From an uncultured bacterium (GTDB taxonomy: Bacteria > Bacteroidota > Bacteroidia > Bacteroidales > UBA932), in assembly GCA_949300025.1 (NCBI GenBank), contig CASGCS010000011.1, positions 31,977 through 95,976 of the forward strand: DNA of 64,000 nucleotides, read 5' to 3'. Numbering within the stretch: the first letter of the stretch is position 1; each line of letters starts with the position of its first letter. The notes below the pieces were generated by a model, which was not told the DNA's origin, did no database searches, and saw only the letters and a list, made by a program, of their open reading frames with translations. Below, one piece after another: positions 19,250 through 28,236 of this stretch. A program made the position numbers and the translations under genes.

Positions 19250-20002
19250 ATGGCAAATCCTGTTTTAAACAACACGACTTTCAAGAATATAGTCATCGAG
19301 TCTGATGCTGCAAGAATGAGCGTGAAGGGAACTGTTTACAAATCGCTCGCCCTGCTGCTCATGGTTTTTGCAGCCGGTGCCTTCACTTGGAAGGTTGTCA
19401 ACGAGTCTATAGACCCGTCGGCATATACATCATGGATGTTCGGAGGACTTATAGCCGGATTCATACTGGCTATGATCATTACATTCAAACCAAAGGCGGC
19501 ACCCTACCTCTCCCCTGTCTACGCAGCGGCGGAAGGTCTGGTCCTGGGTTCGGTTTCCGCAATCTACAACAACGCATTCGCAGCAACCGCGCCCAATATC
19601 ATAATCAACGCCGTTCTGCTTACAATGCTTTGTGCGTTCATAATGCTTATATTCTACCGTACCGGCTTTATAAAGGTAAACGGCACGTTCATGAGAGTGC
19701 TTTCCGTATCGCTTACCACCATTCTTGTCTTCTACCTCGGCAGCTGGATTCTCTCCCTCTTTGGAGTGGACATGACACTGCTGCATGGTGCAACGCCGCT
19801 GAGCATTGGAATAAGCATTATAATTACAGCCGTTGCGGCATTCAGCCTCATTATGGATTATTACACGATAGAGCAGAGTGCAAACCTCGGCGCGCCCAAA
19901 TATATGGAATGGTACTGCGCATTCGGATTCATGGTAACTCTTATATGGCTTTACCTTGAAATCCTGAGCCTTCTGGCCAAATTCGCAAGTTCAGACAGAT
20001 AA
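19250..20002 (+). CDS. Bax inhibitor-1/YccA-family membrane protein
   Basis: A 250-residue protein with seven hydrophobic helices and the family's charged/aromatic landmarks, including the SLIMDYYTIEQSANLGAPKYMEWYCAFG region. Bacterial members of the TMBIM family are reported as pH-sensitive Ca2+ leak channels or as partners of the FtsH protease. Neither role can be seen in the sequence. It closes the glmM-namZ operon. Confidence 0.9.
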   Translation: MANPVLNNTTFKNIVIESDAARMSVKGTVYKSLALLLMVFAAGAFTWKVVNESIDPSAYTSWMFGGLIAGFILAMIITFKPKAAPYLSPVYAAAEGLVLGSVSAIYNNAFAATAPNIIINAVLLTMLCAFIMLIFYRTGFIKVNGTFMRVLSVSLTTILVFYLGSWILSLFGVDMTLLHGATPLSIGISIIITAVAAFSLIMDYYTIEQSANLGAPKYMEWYCAFGFMVTLIWLYLEILSLLAKFASSDR

Positions 20003-20005
20003 TAT

Positions 20006-20036
20006 TTTTATCTGAAATATATTTTTCCTATATTTG
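20006..20036 (+). promoter_or_regulatory. Promoter of the L31 gene
   Basis: TATATTTG (20029-20036) is a -7 box; TTTT at 20006-20009 sits 19 nt upstream in the -33 position (consensus TTTG). Confidence 0.5.
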
Positions 20037-20068
20037 CGGTTCAAAATCAAAAATTAAAGAGAACAGAT

Positions 20069-20314
20069 ATGAAAAAAGGAATTCATCCCGAAAGTTACCG
20101 TCTTGTGGCTTTCAAGGATATGTCTAATGAGCAGGTTTTCATTACCCGTTCATGCGTAAATTCTAAAGAGACCATAGAGATAGACGGTGTAACCTATCCG
20201 CTTGTAAAGCTGGAGATTTCAAACACGTCACATCCTTTCTATACAGGTAAGATGAAGTTGGTTGACACAGCCGGTAGAGTAGACAAGTTCTATCAGCGCT
20301 ACAAAAAGAAATAG
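20069..20314 (+). CDS. rpmE2: 50S ribosomal protein L31 type B
   Basis: An 81-residue L31 with the opening MKKGIHPESYRLVAFKDMSN and the HPFYTGK...DTAGRVDKFYQRY ending. It lacks the CxxC/CxxH zinc pairs of type A L31, so it is the zinc-free (type B) form. Type B copies often take over during zinc shortage, but no Zur-like operator is evident here. Monocistronic, between its own promoter and a terminator. Confidence 0.95.
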   Translation: MKKGIHPESYRLVAFKDMSNEQVFITRSCVNSKETIEIDGVTYPLVKLEISNTSHPFYTGKMKLVDTAGRVDKFYQRYKKK

Positions 20315-20335
20315 TCGCTTCACAGCAAGTCAAAA

Positions 20336-20368
20336 AAAAACCGCCGCCCTGCAGGGTGACGGTTTTTT
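20336..20368. terminator. Bidirectional terminator between rpmE2 and hsp20
   Basis: CCGCCGCCCT and AGGGTGACGG form a stem with one mismatch, flanked by nine A on the left and seven T on the right, serving the two convergent genes. Confidence 0.85.
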
Positions 20369-20386
20369 TGATGGCAATCACACGGA

Positions 20387-20815
20387 TTATTTCACTTCAA
20401 TGCTCTTGCGTGCAGAAACTTCTGCTTTTGAAAGTTTGGGCAGGTCTATGTTCAGAACACCGTTCTCGACCTTTGCAGAGATCTTCTCCTTGTCTACATC
20501 GTCCGGCAAAATGAGCGCTCTCTGGAATTTGCTGTATGAGAACTCTCTTCTCAAATAGCGTCCGTCCTTGGCCTTCTCATTCTCCTCATGCTTCTTCTCC
20601 ACATTCACTACAAGGTTGTTTTCCTCATCTACATGCACGTTGAAATCGTCTTTTGTAAGACCCGGAGCTGCAAGCTCCACCTTGTACTCGTTCGCAGTCT
20701 CGATTACATTCACGGCAGGAAGAGTTGAATTCACTCTTTCCACCCAATTGTTATCGAAAAAGTCATTGAAAATGTCCGGTAACCAATTCTGATTTCTTCT
20801 AACTAATGTAGCCAT
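20387..20815 (-). CDS. Small heat shock protein, Hsp20/alpha-crystallin family
   Basis: An ATP-independent holdase chaperone. The 142-residue reading starts MATLVRRNQNW; an ATG 15 nt further upstream is in frame, but GGAGG lies just before the ATG at 20813-20815, so the inner start is chosen. The alpha-crystallin domain covers about residues 38-135 (ELAAPGLTKDDF, FQRALILPDDVD) and ends with the family motif NGVLNIDLPK. Regulation is unusual: a sigma-54-type promoter and a palindrome lie upstream. Confidence 0.95.
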   Translation of the reverse strand: MATLVRRNQNWLPDIFNDFFDNNWVERVNSTLPAVNVIETANEYKVELAAPGLTKDDFNVHVDEENNLVVNVEKKHEENEKAKDGRYLRREFSYSKFQRALILPDDVDKEKISAKVENGVLNIDLPKLSKAEVSARKSIEVK

Positions 20816-20896
20816 ATCTTTATCCTCCATTTATTTGTTCAACAATTATTTTTCTGATTCCTCCACCCTTCCGGGCTTCGGTTTCACGGAGAAAAA

Positions 20897-20912
20897 AGCA
20901 ATAGGTGTGCCA
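20897..20912 (-). promoter_or_regulatory. Sigma-54-type (-24/-12) promoter of hsp20
   Basis: On the minus strand TGGCAC, 5 nt (ACCTA) and TTGCT match the TGGCAC-N5-TTGCW consensus exactly, with the invariant GG and GC 10 nt apart. Transcription would start near 20887, about 70 nt before the hsp20 ATG. No TAnnTTTG box was found in this leader. Confidence 0.6.
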
Positions 20913-20928
20913 GTTGGGAAGATAGTCC

Positions 20929-20953
20929 AAAATGGCACATGCAATGCCATTTT
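20929..20953. promoter_or_regulatory. Palindrome, possible regulator-binding site
   Basis: AAAATGGCA (20929-20937) and TGCCATTTT (20945-20953) form perfect 9-bp arms around a 7-nt spacer. It sits 16 bp beyond the -24 element of the hsp20 promoter. An activator or repressor site is possible; which is not visible. Confidence 0.45.
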
Positions 20954-21010
20954 TTCACTTTTCACGGGCATAATCCGGCCATTTTTTCAGAATATTTTTC
21001 AATACATGCA

Positions 21011-21041
21011 TTTGCCCGCTCTCTGCTTTTTACTACTTTTG
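21011..21041 (+). promoter_or_regulatory. Consensus promoter of the DUF2400 operon
   Basis: TTTG (21011-21014), a 19-nt spacer and TACTTTTG (21034-21041) match the Bacteroidota consensus fully. The start codon follows only 15 nt after the box, so the leader is very short. Confidence 0.7.
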
Positions 21042-21056
21042 TACGACATTACGGAT

Positions 21057-21827
21057 ATGGCGACAAGAGAAGAGACAATAAAGGAACTGGCCAGAGCCTA
21101 CAACAATCCCATATATTTCGAGACAGACCCCATAATATTCCCCAAACATTTCCATCTGCTCAGAAACGGGAAACAGGGGATTTTCAAAGAAGCTCCGGTA
21201 TGCAGCGCTGCTGATATAACCCTGCAGGACGTGGAGATAGCGGGGCTCATCGCAGCCCACCTTGCGTGGGGCAGGCGCGATATGATTGTACGCGACACAA
21301 AAAGAGCAATGGATGAGATGGAATGGCAGCCTTACAAATATGTAATGGGCGGAAAATACAGAAATTCCGACACCTCCCTGCACCGCACCGTAAAATGGAG
21401 CGAATTTGCCCGCATCTGTCAAAACATGAGAGAGTATTACTCCCTGCACGAAAGCGTGGAAACTCTCACTGCCGACCAGATAAGGGTAAGGATATACGGG
21501 CAGAAGAGCGACCTTAAAACGGCCAACAAAAAGATTCACATGTTCAGGCGGTGGATGGTAAGGGACGACGGCATAGTGGACCTCGGGCTCTGGAAAAAGA
21601 CCAGCCCCGCGGAACTTGTAATTCCCCTCGACGTACATGTGCACAGAAGCGCCCTGAATCTCGGGATTACCGGGCGCAGAAGCTGTGACCTGACAACCGC
21701 CCTCCAGATAACCCAATATCTGAAAATGATATTTCCCGACGACCCGTGTCTGGGAGATTTCGCCCTCTTCGCATACGCAGCCTCCACGGGAGCGGCCGCG
21801 GCAAAAAAGGAAAAAGCAACAAAATAA
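21057..21827 (+). CDS. TIGR02757/DUF2400 family protein
   Basis: A 256-residue soluble protein of unknown function. Family landmarks seen are the DPIIFPK segment, AHLAWGRRDMI, a central RMWRDD-like stretch (FRRWMVRDDGIVDLGLWK) and IPLDVHVHR near the C-terminus. The frame stays open far upstream, but the ATG at 21057 sits just downstream of a perfect promoter, so the longer reading is untranscribed. It leads a probable operon with the M14 peptidase (10-nt gap). Confidence 0.87.
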   Translation: MATREETIKELARAYNNPIYFETDPIIFPKHFHLLRNGKQGIFKEAPVCSAADITLQDVEIAGLIAAHLAWGRRDMIVRDTKRAMDEMEWQPYKYVMGGKYRNSDTSLHRTVKWSEFARICQNMREYYSLHESVETLTADQIRVRIYGQKSDLKTANKKIHMFRRWMVRDDGIVDLGLWKKTSPAELVIPLDVHVHRSALNLGITGRRSCDLTTALQITQYLKMIFPDDPCLGDFALFAYAASTGAAAAKKEKATK

Positions 21828-21837
21828 AGAGAATACC

Positions 21838-23445
21838 ATGAAAACACGGAGCGCAGTCACCACTCTTCTTTTACTATTCACATGCATTTCTGCCGCAGAT
21901 TCTGCGGCACAGGTAAAAATGTCTGAAAAGGCGAAAAATTCGGGCATAAACTTTACAACAGATTTTGAATCGGGCTCACTCGACAGCGTGGAACTCAAAA
22001 AGGCGGCAACGCTCTCTTCGCAGATGCAGCAGCCTGTAGGCATATTTGAATTTGACGTATACTCGCGCCTTGACCCGGCCAACCCCGCCGACCCAAAACT
22101 TGCGCCGAGCGGCAGATGGTTCTATTTCAAAATGGAACGGGTAAAAGGCAAGCAGATAACCCTCAATTTCCATAACACGGATCCCAAGAGGCCATACTAT
22201 TCATACGACGGGGAGAACTTTACAAGATTTTCTCCCGAAGAGGCGCCCGAATATGGGAAAATCACAAAGCGTTTTGAGCAGGATACCGTTTACATAGCCT
22301 ATTTCCCGCCATACACGGTAAGTTATCTCAACTCCAGAATAGAAGAGTGGAGCAAGCGCGGCTGCGTAAAGGTGGAATCCATAGGCAAAAGCGAACACGG
22401 CAGGCAGATGCCGCTTCTCACCGTAACGGAGCCCAACCCCAATCTTCCCGACAGGAAGAAACATGTAGTATATATTCACGGACGCATCCATACAAGCGAG
22501 GCTCCCGCAAGTTGGCATCTGGACAAACTTATTGACCTTATTACCGGCAGCAGCGATTATGCCGGAGATTTAAGAAAGGAGATAATTTTCTACATCCTCC
22601 CCTTTACAAACCCCGACGGAGTGGCGGAAGGCATGTCGCGTTCAAACGGAGAAGGGATAAACCTTGAAGTGAACTGGGCAAACGCAGATTCAGTCACAGC
22701 ACAGGAGACAAGGAACATAAGAGCCTTTCTGGAGAGCATTACAAAAAAGGGAAAGGGGATAGACATTGCTCTGAACATGCACTCGCAAAGTTCAGATTTT
22801 GTGACTTACTGGATACATACGGCGGAGAGCACATCCGACGAATATTATAAAAACCTCATGCTGTTTGCCAATCTGACCATAAACGGCAATCCGCACTTCT
22901 TTAAAAACGACCTTTCATTCTCGGCTGTCGCTCCGCGGTACGTGGAAGGCTGGCTGTGGGAAAGATGCAACGGGAAGGCCCTTGCCACCACTTTCGAAAC
23001 GCCATATACATTCTACAACAGGAATAAAGAGGGAGAATGGGTCACAATTGAAAACCTGCAGGAGATGGCGATAAACAATCTCTACGCCATAGGAGACTAT
23101 CTGCAGATAAAGAGCCTGGAAAGGATTGTCACCGGAAGCCCGCGCAAAAAGGGCGGTTTTGCCAAAGCCGATGATTTCGGCCACTTCTACTTTGGCAAGA
23201 ACTATCTTGTTTCAAAAAGGGAGGGAGCCAAAGCCCTGTTCAAGATAAAGGAATTGCCCGCAGGCAGATATGGAGTCTACAGCTGGAAAGTAGGCAAAAA
23301 TGAACGGATCAGCGGAAATGGGGAGAACGAATGGCAAAGAATCGGCAGCATTGAGCAGAAGCAGGAAGGGAGTTTCAAATATCTCTACCGCGCTGCATCT
23401 GCCGGGGAGAAATTAGACAATCTGTTGTTTATAAAGGAACAGTAG
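21838..23445 (+). CDS. Secreted M14-family zinc carboxypeptidase
   Basis: A 535-residue exported protein: signal peptide about 1-25, an N-terminal beta-rich domain to about residue 150, then an M14 peptidase domain. Zinc ligands are H218 and E221 (HTSE) and H315 (NMHS), with the catalytic glutamate at E387 (FETPYTF). It resembles cytosolic-carboxypeptidase-like M14 proteins with an N-terminal beta domain. Substrate unknown; peptide or cell-wall peptide trimming in the periplasm is likely. It is followed after 1 nt by tldD. Confidence 0.9.
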   Translation: MKTRSAVTTLLLLFTCISAADSAAQVKMSEKAKNSGINFTTDFESGSLDSVELKKAATLSSQMQQPVGIFEFDVYSRLDPANPADPKLAPSGRWFYFKMERVKGKQITLNFHNTDPKRPYYSYDGENFTRFSPEEAPEYGKITKRFEQDTVYIAYFPPYTVSYLNSRIEEWSKRGCVKVESIGKSEHGRQMPLLTVTEPNPNLPDRKKHVVYIHGRIHTSEAPASWHLDKLIDLITGSSDYAGDLRKEIIFYILPFTNPDGVAEGMSRSNGEGINLEVNWANADSVTAQETRNIRAFLESITKKGKGIDIALNMHSQSSDFVTYWIHTAESTSDEYYKNLMLFANLTINGNPHFFKNDLSFSAVAPRYVEGWLWERCNGKALATTFETPYTFYNRNKEGEWVTIENLQEMAINNLYAIGDYLQIKSLERIVTGSPRKKGGFAKADDFGHFYFGKNYLVSKREGAKALFKIKELPAGRYGVYSWKVGKNERISGNGENEWQRIGSIEQKQEGSFKYLYRAASAGEKLDNLLFIKEQ

Positions 23446-23446
23446 A

Positions 23447-24862
23447 ATGCAGGAGAGTTTTGCCTCGCTTTTTGGAGTAACATGCAGCCAGCTGCAAAAA
23501 CTCATATCCATAGCAATGGAAGAGGGTGGCGAATATGCCGACATCTTCTTCGAGTATACAACGGCAAACGAACTGTCGCTGCGTGACAACAGGATAAACA
23601 GAGCCGGCAGCCATATAGACTACGGTGTAGGTATAAGAGTCATAAAGGGGGAGCAGACAGGTTATGCCTACTCGGAAACAACCGCCATGCCCCAGATGGA
23701 AAAGGCAGCCAGGTTCGCTGCAAAGATTGCCTCGTCCGGCAAAACTCTTTCCATGCCGGCAGCCCTGAGGAAGATAGAGGGGAATGACTTTTATCCAATG
23801 AAAAGAGATTTGGAGAGTTTCGGCATCGAAGAGAAGCTTCCTTTTCTGGAACTTCTCGACAGAAGGATATTCGAACTGGAAAGACGCTGCACCAAGGTGA
23901 GGGCGACAATAAACGACTCTCTTTCAAAAATCATGTTCTTCAACTCTTATGGAGAGTTCTACACAGATACCCGTCCGCTTGTCTCAGTTGTGGGCAGCGC
24001 GACTTTCGAGCATGACGGCAGACTCGAAAGCGCCGGTGCATCGAAAAGTTTCAGAGCCGGAGCGGAGATACTCAGCGGCCCTCTTATTGAAGAACTGGCC
24101 CGGGCAATCGCGGCAAAGGGAGCGTTTCTCTTTCAGGCAAGGCAGCCGGCCGGCGGGGAGATGCCTGTTGTAATGGCCGCAGGCAGTTCCGGCATTCTGC
24201 TGCATGAAGCCGTCGGACACGCTTTCGAGGCAGATTTTGTAAGAAAGGGAACATCCATTTTTTCCGACAGGCTCGGAATGCAGATATGTGACAAAAGCAT
24301 AACCATAGTGGATGACGCAACTCTCGCCGCCAACCGAGGTTCTCTCAATTATGACGATGAAGGCATTCCCGGACAAAGGACCTGCCTTGTAGAGAAGGGG
24401 CGTCTCAACTCGTTTATGCATGACAGGATAAGCGCGAAATACTACAATACGGCACCTACCGGAAACGGCCGCAGGGAATCGTTCAGATACATGCCCATTC
24501 CGCGCATGCGGGCCACATATATGGAAAACGGGGAGTTCAGCAGGGAAGAGATAATTGCAGGTGTCAGGAAAGGCATCTACGCCACAGATTTCAGCAACGG
24601 CCAGGTACAGATTGGCGCGGGAGACTTCTCTTTTTATGTAAAAAGCGGCTATATAATTGAAAACGGAAAACTTACCGCCCCTGTAAAGGATATTAACATA
24701 ATAGGCAACGGACCGCAGGCGCTCGGCGAAATCTCAATGGTTGGAAATGACAGGACAATAGACAACAGTACATGGACATGCGGAAAGGGGCAATATTGTC
24801 CGGTATCATGCGGCATGCCCACTGTCCTTGTAAAACGCCTTGTCGTGGGAGGCCTCACATAA
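23447..24862 (+). CDS. tldD: TldD-family metalloprotease
   Basis: The TldD half of the TldD/TldE peptidase, which degrades unfolded peptides and matures some ribosomal peptides. The zinc motif HEAVGH at H253-H258 (HExxxH) is intact, followed by a long central cleft and the typical C-terminal IIGNGPQALGEISMVG and GKGQYCPVSCGMPTVLVK. Normal length at 471 residues. Adjacent to its inactive partner, as usual. Confidence 0.93.
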   Translation: MQESFASLFGVTCSQLQKLISIAMEEGGEYADIFFEYTTANELSLRDNRINRAGSHIDYGVGIRVIKGEQTGYAYSETTAMPQMEKAARFAAKIASSGKTLSMPAALRKIEGNDFYPMKRDLESFGIEEKLPFLELLDRRIFELERRCTKVRATINDSLSKIMFFNSYGEFYTDTRPLVSVVGSATFEHDGRLESAGASKSFRAGAEILSGPLIEELARAIAAKGAFLFQARQPAGGEMPVVMAAGSSGILLHEAVGHAFEADFVRKGTSIFSDRLGMQICDKSITIVDDATLAANRGSLNYDDEGIPGQRTCLVEKGRLNSFMHDRISAKYYNTAPTGNGRRESFRYMPIPRMRATYMENGEFSREEIIAGVRKGIYATDFSNGQVQIGAGDFSFYVKSGYIIENGKLTAPVKDINIIGNGPQALGEISMVGNDRTIDNSTWTCGKGQYCPVSCGMPTVLVKRLVVGGLT

Positions 24863-24880
24863 AAGATTCGAACAGATATC

Positions 24881-26227
24881 ATGATATACGGAACAGAAGA
24901 GAACAGAAACGAAACCGAGTGCGCCGGATTTGTCTTGAAATATCTCGAAAAACAGGGTGCACAGGCAAGAATCACACTCAACAAAGGGTGCATAAACACC
25001 ATTTGTCTGCTCAACGGAAAGACCGACAGGCTTCAGATGTCCAACGACAGGGCGCTTACAATCCAGATATACCATAAGAACCGCTATGGCAATTTCTCGA
25101 CTAACAGGCTTGAAAAGGGTGAACTCGAAAAATTTGCAGAAAACGCGCTGCGGGCCACGATGCTCGTAGAGGAAGACCCGGCCAGAGCCTTGCCTGAAAA
25201 AGAACTTTACTATCGCGGAGAGAACCGGGATTTGGGACAGTTCGACAGTTCCATATTCACAATACCCGACGAAAGGAAGAAAGAGATAGTTCTTGAGATT
25301 TGCAGCAGCATGGAGGGGAACAGATATCTGGTTTCAGCAGAAAGCGAATACAACGATTACCTGGATTACCAGTATATCATAGATTCACAAGGTTTTGAAG
25401 CACATTCCCTCCAGACGGACTTTGACGTGAGCGCACAATGTTCTGTCAGGAACGGAGCAGACGCCAGATATGAATCCTCATGGTATGAAAGCGCCATGCA
25501 TTTCAGGAAACTGGATTATAAAAGATGCGGCATTGAAGCATTGGAACGCGGGATAGCGAAATTCAATCCGGCAAAGGTCATGAGCGGTAAATACAACATG
25601 ATCATAGAGAACTGCTGTGCATCCAGGGTTGTCTCTCCTGTTATAAACGGGCTCAGCGGTTCGCTTGTCCAGCAGAAGAACTCCTTCCTTGCCGGCAGCC
25701 TCGGCAAAAGGGTGTTCGGGAAAAACGTAACCTTTAAAGACCGTCCGCACAGATACGGCATGGCCGGCTCGAGATACTTCGACTCCGAAGGGATTGCCAC
25801 AAAGGAGATGACCTTTATAGAAAACGGCATAATAAACAACTACTTCATAGACAGTTATTATTCCAGAAAACTCAACATGCCTGTAACTGTGGAGAGCCCG
25901 TCCGTGCCGGAGATAGTCTGCCGCAATGAATCTGGAAATGAATTCCGGGGACCCCGGGAACTTATGCGCGAGATGGGAAACGGCATACTCGTCACCGGAT
26001 TCAACGGAGGCAACTGCAACGGGGCTACAGGAGATTTTTCATACGGGATAGAAGGATTCCTTTTCAGCGGAGGAACGATAATTCATCCTGTAAGAGAGAT
26101 GAATATTACCGGAAATGTTGTATCATTGTGGAATAATTTGGCGGCGGTCGGAAAAGACCCCCTGAAATGGGCAAAATGGCAAATTCCGTCGCTCGCCTTT
26201 GAAAATATAAATTTTAACGGTAAATAG
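24881..26227 (+). CDS. TldE/PmbA-family partner of TldD
   Basis: A 448-residue TldE-like protein without the HExxxH site, forming the non-catalytic half of the heterodimer. Recognised by GSLVQQKNSFLAGSLGKRVF, the FIENGIINNYFIDSYYSRKL block, TGFNGGNCNGATGDFSYGIEGFLF and the ending INITGN...LWNNLAAVGKDP-like segment. It lies 18 nt after tldD. Possible substrates include the product of a peptide pathway elsewhere; no precursor peptide was seen nearby. Confidence 0.9.
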   Translation: MIYGTEENRNETECAGFVLKYLEKQGAQARITLNKGCINTICLLNGKTDRLQMSNDRALTIQIYHKNRYGNFSTNRLEKGELEKFAENALRATMLVEEDPARALPEKELYYRGENRDLGQFDSSIFTIPDERKKEIVLEICSSMEGNRYLVSAESEYNDYLDYQYIIDSQGFEAHSLQTDFDVSAQCSVRNGADARYESSWYESAMHFRKLDYKRCGIEALERGIAKFNPAKVMSGKYNMIIENCCASRVVSPVINGLSGSLVQQKNSFLAGSLGKRVFGKNVTFKDRPHRYGMAGSRYFDSEGIATKEMTFIENGIINNYFIDSYYSRKLNMPVTVESPSVPEIVCRNESGNEFRGPRELMREMGNGILVTGFNGGNCNGATGDFSYGIEGFLFSGGTIIHPVREMNITGNVVSLWNNLAAVGKDPLKWAKWQIPSLAFENINFNGK

Positions 26228-26231
26228 ACTG

Positions 26232-27716
26232 ATGAAAAAACCGGGGTTACTGCTCTCACTGCTGCCTGTGGTGATTTTAATTGCGATTATCGCCATTGGA
26301 GTCAAACTTTTCGAAGCCGACATTACATCCGGCCCGTCGCAGGTTGCACTGCTCTTTGCTTCACTCGTAGGGGCACTTATTGCCATGTTCCACCTAAAAG
26401 TCCCATGGGAAAAACTGGAGGCCGGCATGATAGACAATCTCGCCAAAACAGGAAGCGCAATCTTCATACTCCTTATGATAGGAGCGCTTACCGCATCCTG
26501 GACTCTTTCGGGAATAGTCCCCACCCTGATATATTACGGGCTGCAGATTATAAACCCGTCGGTATTCCTGCTTGTGATATTTCTCTTTACCGCACTTATA
26601 TCCATTACGATAGGAAGTTCATGGACAACTGTTGGCACAATAGGCGTTGCAATGCTGAGCACCGGAGAGATATTGGGATTTCATTCGGGATGGCTTGCAG
26701 GAGCCATAATATCAGGAGCCTATCTGGGAGACAAGCTCTCCCCTCTTTCAGACACCACAAACCTCTCCTCGAGCGTAGCCGGAGTTGATTTGTACAAACA
26801 TATCAGATACCTGATTATAACAAACCTCCCAACGCTGATACTTACCGCGATAATTTTTGCAGTAGCCGGGTTCCTCATCCCGACTTCATCGGCAATAGAT
26901 GTAGAGCAGCAATGTGCGGAAATAAAGGAACTTTTCAACATCTCAGGCTGGTACCTTCTCATACCGGCAGGAACGATATTCCTTATTTACAAGAAAATGC
27001 CTCCATACCTGACTCTGTTCATCTCTGCCATTGCAGCCGTAATAGTGGCCGTATTCTGTCAGCCGCATATAATAGCGCAGATATCGGGCAACATATCCGA
27101 CCCTCTCTATAAATTCATATATGTGCCTTTCAAGATACTCTCGTCAAAGGTTGAAATAGTTACAGACAACCCCATGCTTACCGACCTTGCCTCTACAAAC
27201 GGCATGGCGGGAGTAATGGACATAATATGGCTCATTCTTTGCGTGGTTGCATTCGGAGGCATAATGGAAGCAGGAAATTTCATAACCGTCATAACCGAGA
27301 GAATGGTAAAGTTCATGCACAGCGCAACTTCTTTGGTGTCATCTACCATCGGGACCTGTATTTTCTGCAACATCGTACTCTCAGACCAGTACATTTCAAT
27401 ATTGCTTCCCGGCAAGATGTTCACCAATGCATACAGGAAAGAGGGATACGCACCGGAACTGCTCAGCCGCTCGCTTCAGGATTCCGCCACGGTAACGTCG
27501 GTGCTGGTGCCGTGGAATACATGCGGAGTGATGCAGTCCACTGTACTCGGAGTGCCGACCCTCACCTATCTGCCCTATTGCTTCTTCAACATACTTTCGC
27601 CGATTATCTCAATAATAATCGTTGCGACAGGATACAAAATAACCAGATACGGGGTAAAGGTAAAAAGCATATTCAACAAAAATAAAAATATAACTAATGA
27701 AAATTCAGACAAATAA
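26232..27716 (+). CDS. nhaC: NhaC-family Na+/H+ antiporter
   Basis: A 494-residue inner membrane antiporter with about 11-12 helices. Family landmarks are IGSSWTTVGTIGVAM, GAIISGAYLGDKLSPLSDTTNLSSS and the late SDQYISILLPGKMF and LEDSATVTS-like (LQDSATVTSVLVPWNTCG) segments. It would exchange cytoplasmic Na+ (or a carboxylate/Na+) for protons, which matters beside the Na+ pumps earlier in the window. Its 3' end overlaps slyD by 20 nt. Confidence 0.92.
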   Translation: MKKPGLLLSLLPVVILIAIIAIGVKLFEADITSGPSQVALLFASLVGALIAMFHLKVPWEKLEAGMIDNLAKTGSAIFILLMIGALTASWTLSGIVPTLIYYGLQIINPSVFLLVIFLFTALISITIGSSWTTVGTIGVAMLSTGEILGFHSGWLAGAIISGAYLGDKLSPLSDTTNLSSSVAGVDLYKHIRYLIITNLPTLILTAIIFAVAGFLIPTSSAIDVEQQCAEIKELFNISGWYLLIPAGTIFLIYKKMPPYLTLFISAIAAVIVAVFCQPHIIAQISGNISDPLYKFIYVPFKILSSKVEIVTDNPMLTDLASTNGMAGVMDIIWLILCVVAFGGIMEAGNFITVITERMVKFMHSATSLVSSTIGTCIFCNIVLSDQYISILLPGKMFTNAYRKEGYAPELLSRSLQDSATVTSVLVPWNTCGVMQSTVLGVPTLTYLPYCFFNILSPIISIIIVATGYKITRYGVKVKSIFNKNKNITNENSDK

Positions 27717-28236
27717 AGTTGTTTCACTGTCATATACCCTTACTGTGGACGGTGATGTGATAGAAACGGTGACAGCCGAGAAACCCATGCAGTTCATTTA
27801 CGGAACAGGTTATCTGCTTCCCAAATTCGAAGAGAACATAAAGGAGAAAGAGGTTGGAGATCTCTTTGATTTCGTGCTTGACGCTCCCGATGCATACGGA
27901 GAGGTGAGCCGGGAGGCCATAATAGAACTGCCCAAAAAGATATTCGAGGTCGACGGTAAAATCGAAGAGGGATTGCTTAAGGTTGGAAACGTACTTCCCA
28001 TGACCGATTCTGAAGGCAACCGCCTCAACGGAGCCATAGATGAAGTAAAGGATGAAAGCGTGATAATGAATTTCAACCATCCGCTTGCAGGCGCTTCGCT
28101 GCATTTTACCGGAAAGGTAGAGGCTGTCCGCGATGCAACTGAAAGCGAGATTGAAAACGGACTCTATAACGAAAAGGCACAATCGTGCGGCGGAGGATGC
28201 GACTGCTCTTCATGCGGTTGCGGAGGATGCCATTAA
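27697..28236 (+). CDS. slyD: SlyD-like FKBP-type peptidyl-prolyl isomerase
   Basis: A 179-residue two-domain FKBP with an inserted IF chaperone flap: VVSLSYTLTVDGDVIETV, FIYGTGYLLPKFEENI, then the flap (DAPDAYGEVSREAI...) and FNHPLAGASLHFTGKV. The last ~20 residues are cysteine- and glycine-rich (CGGGCDCSSCGCGGCH), like the nickel-binding tail of SlyD. Roles are protein folding and metal delivery. It starts inside nhaC and its stop overlaps the convergent FAD gene by 4 nt. Confidence 0.93.
   Translation: MKIQTNKVVSLSYTLTVDGDVIETVTAEKPMQFIYGTGYLLPKFEENIKEKEVGDLFDFVLDAPDAYGEVSREAIIELPKKIFEVDGKIEEGLLKVGNVLPMTDSEGNRLNGAIDEVKDESVIMNFNHPLAGASLHFTGKVEAVRDATESEIENGLYNEKAQSCGGGCDCSSCGCGGCH

Noticed and set aside
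20933..20948. Second sigma-54 promoter on the plus strand (TGGCAC at 20933)
   Set aside because: The -12 half reads ATGC instead of TTGC, and the sequence is explained by the palindrome; the DUF2400 gene already has a consensus promoter.
20835..21056. 74-codon upstream extension of the DUF2400 protein
   Set aside because: A perfect promoter lies inside it, and it covers the hsp20 sigma-54 site and palindrome; the family starts at the inner ATG.
21033..22082. Open frame of 349 residues on the minus strand over DUF2400
   Set aside because: Antisense to two well supported genes and without any start signal or domain.
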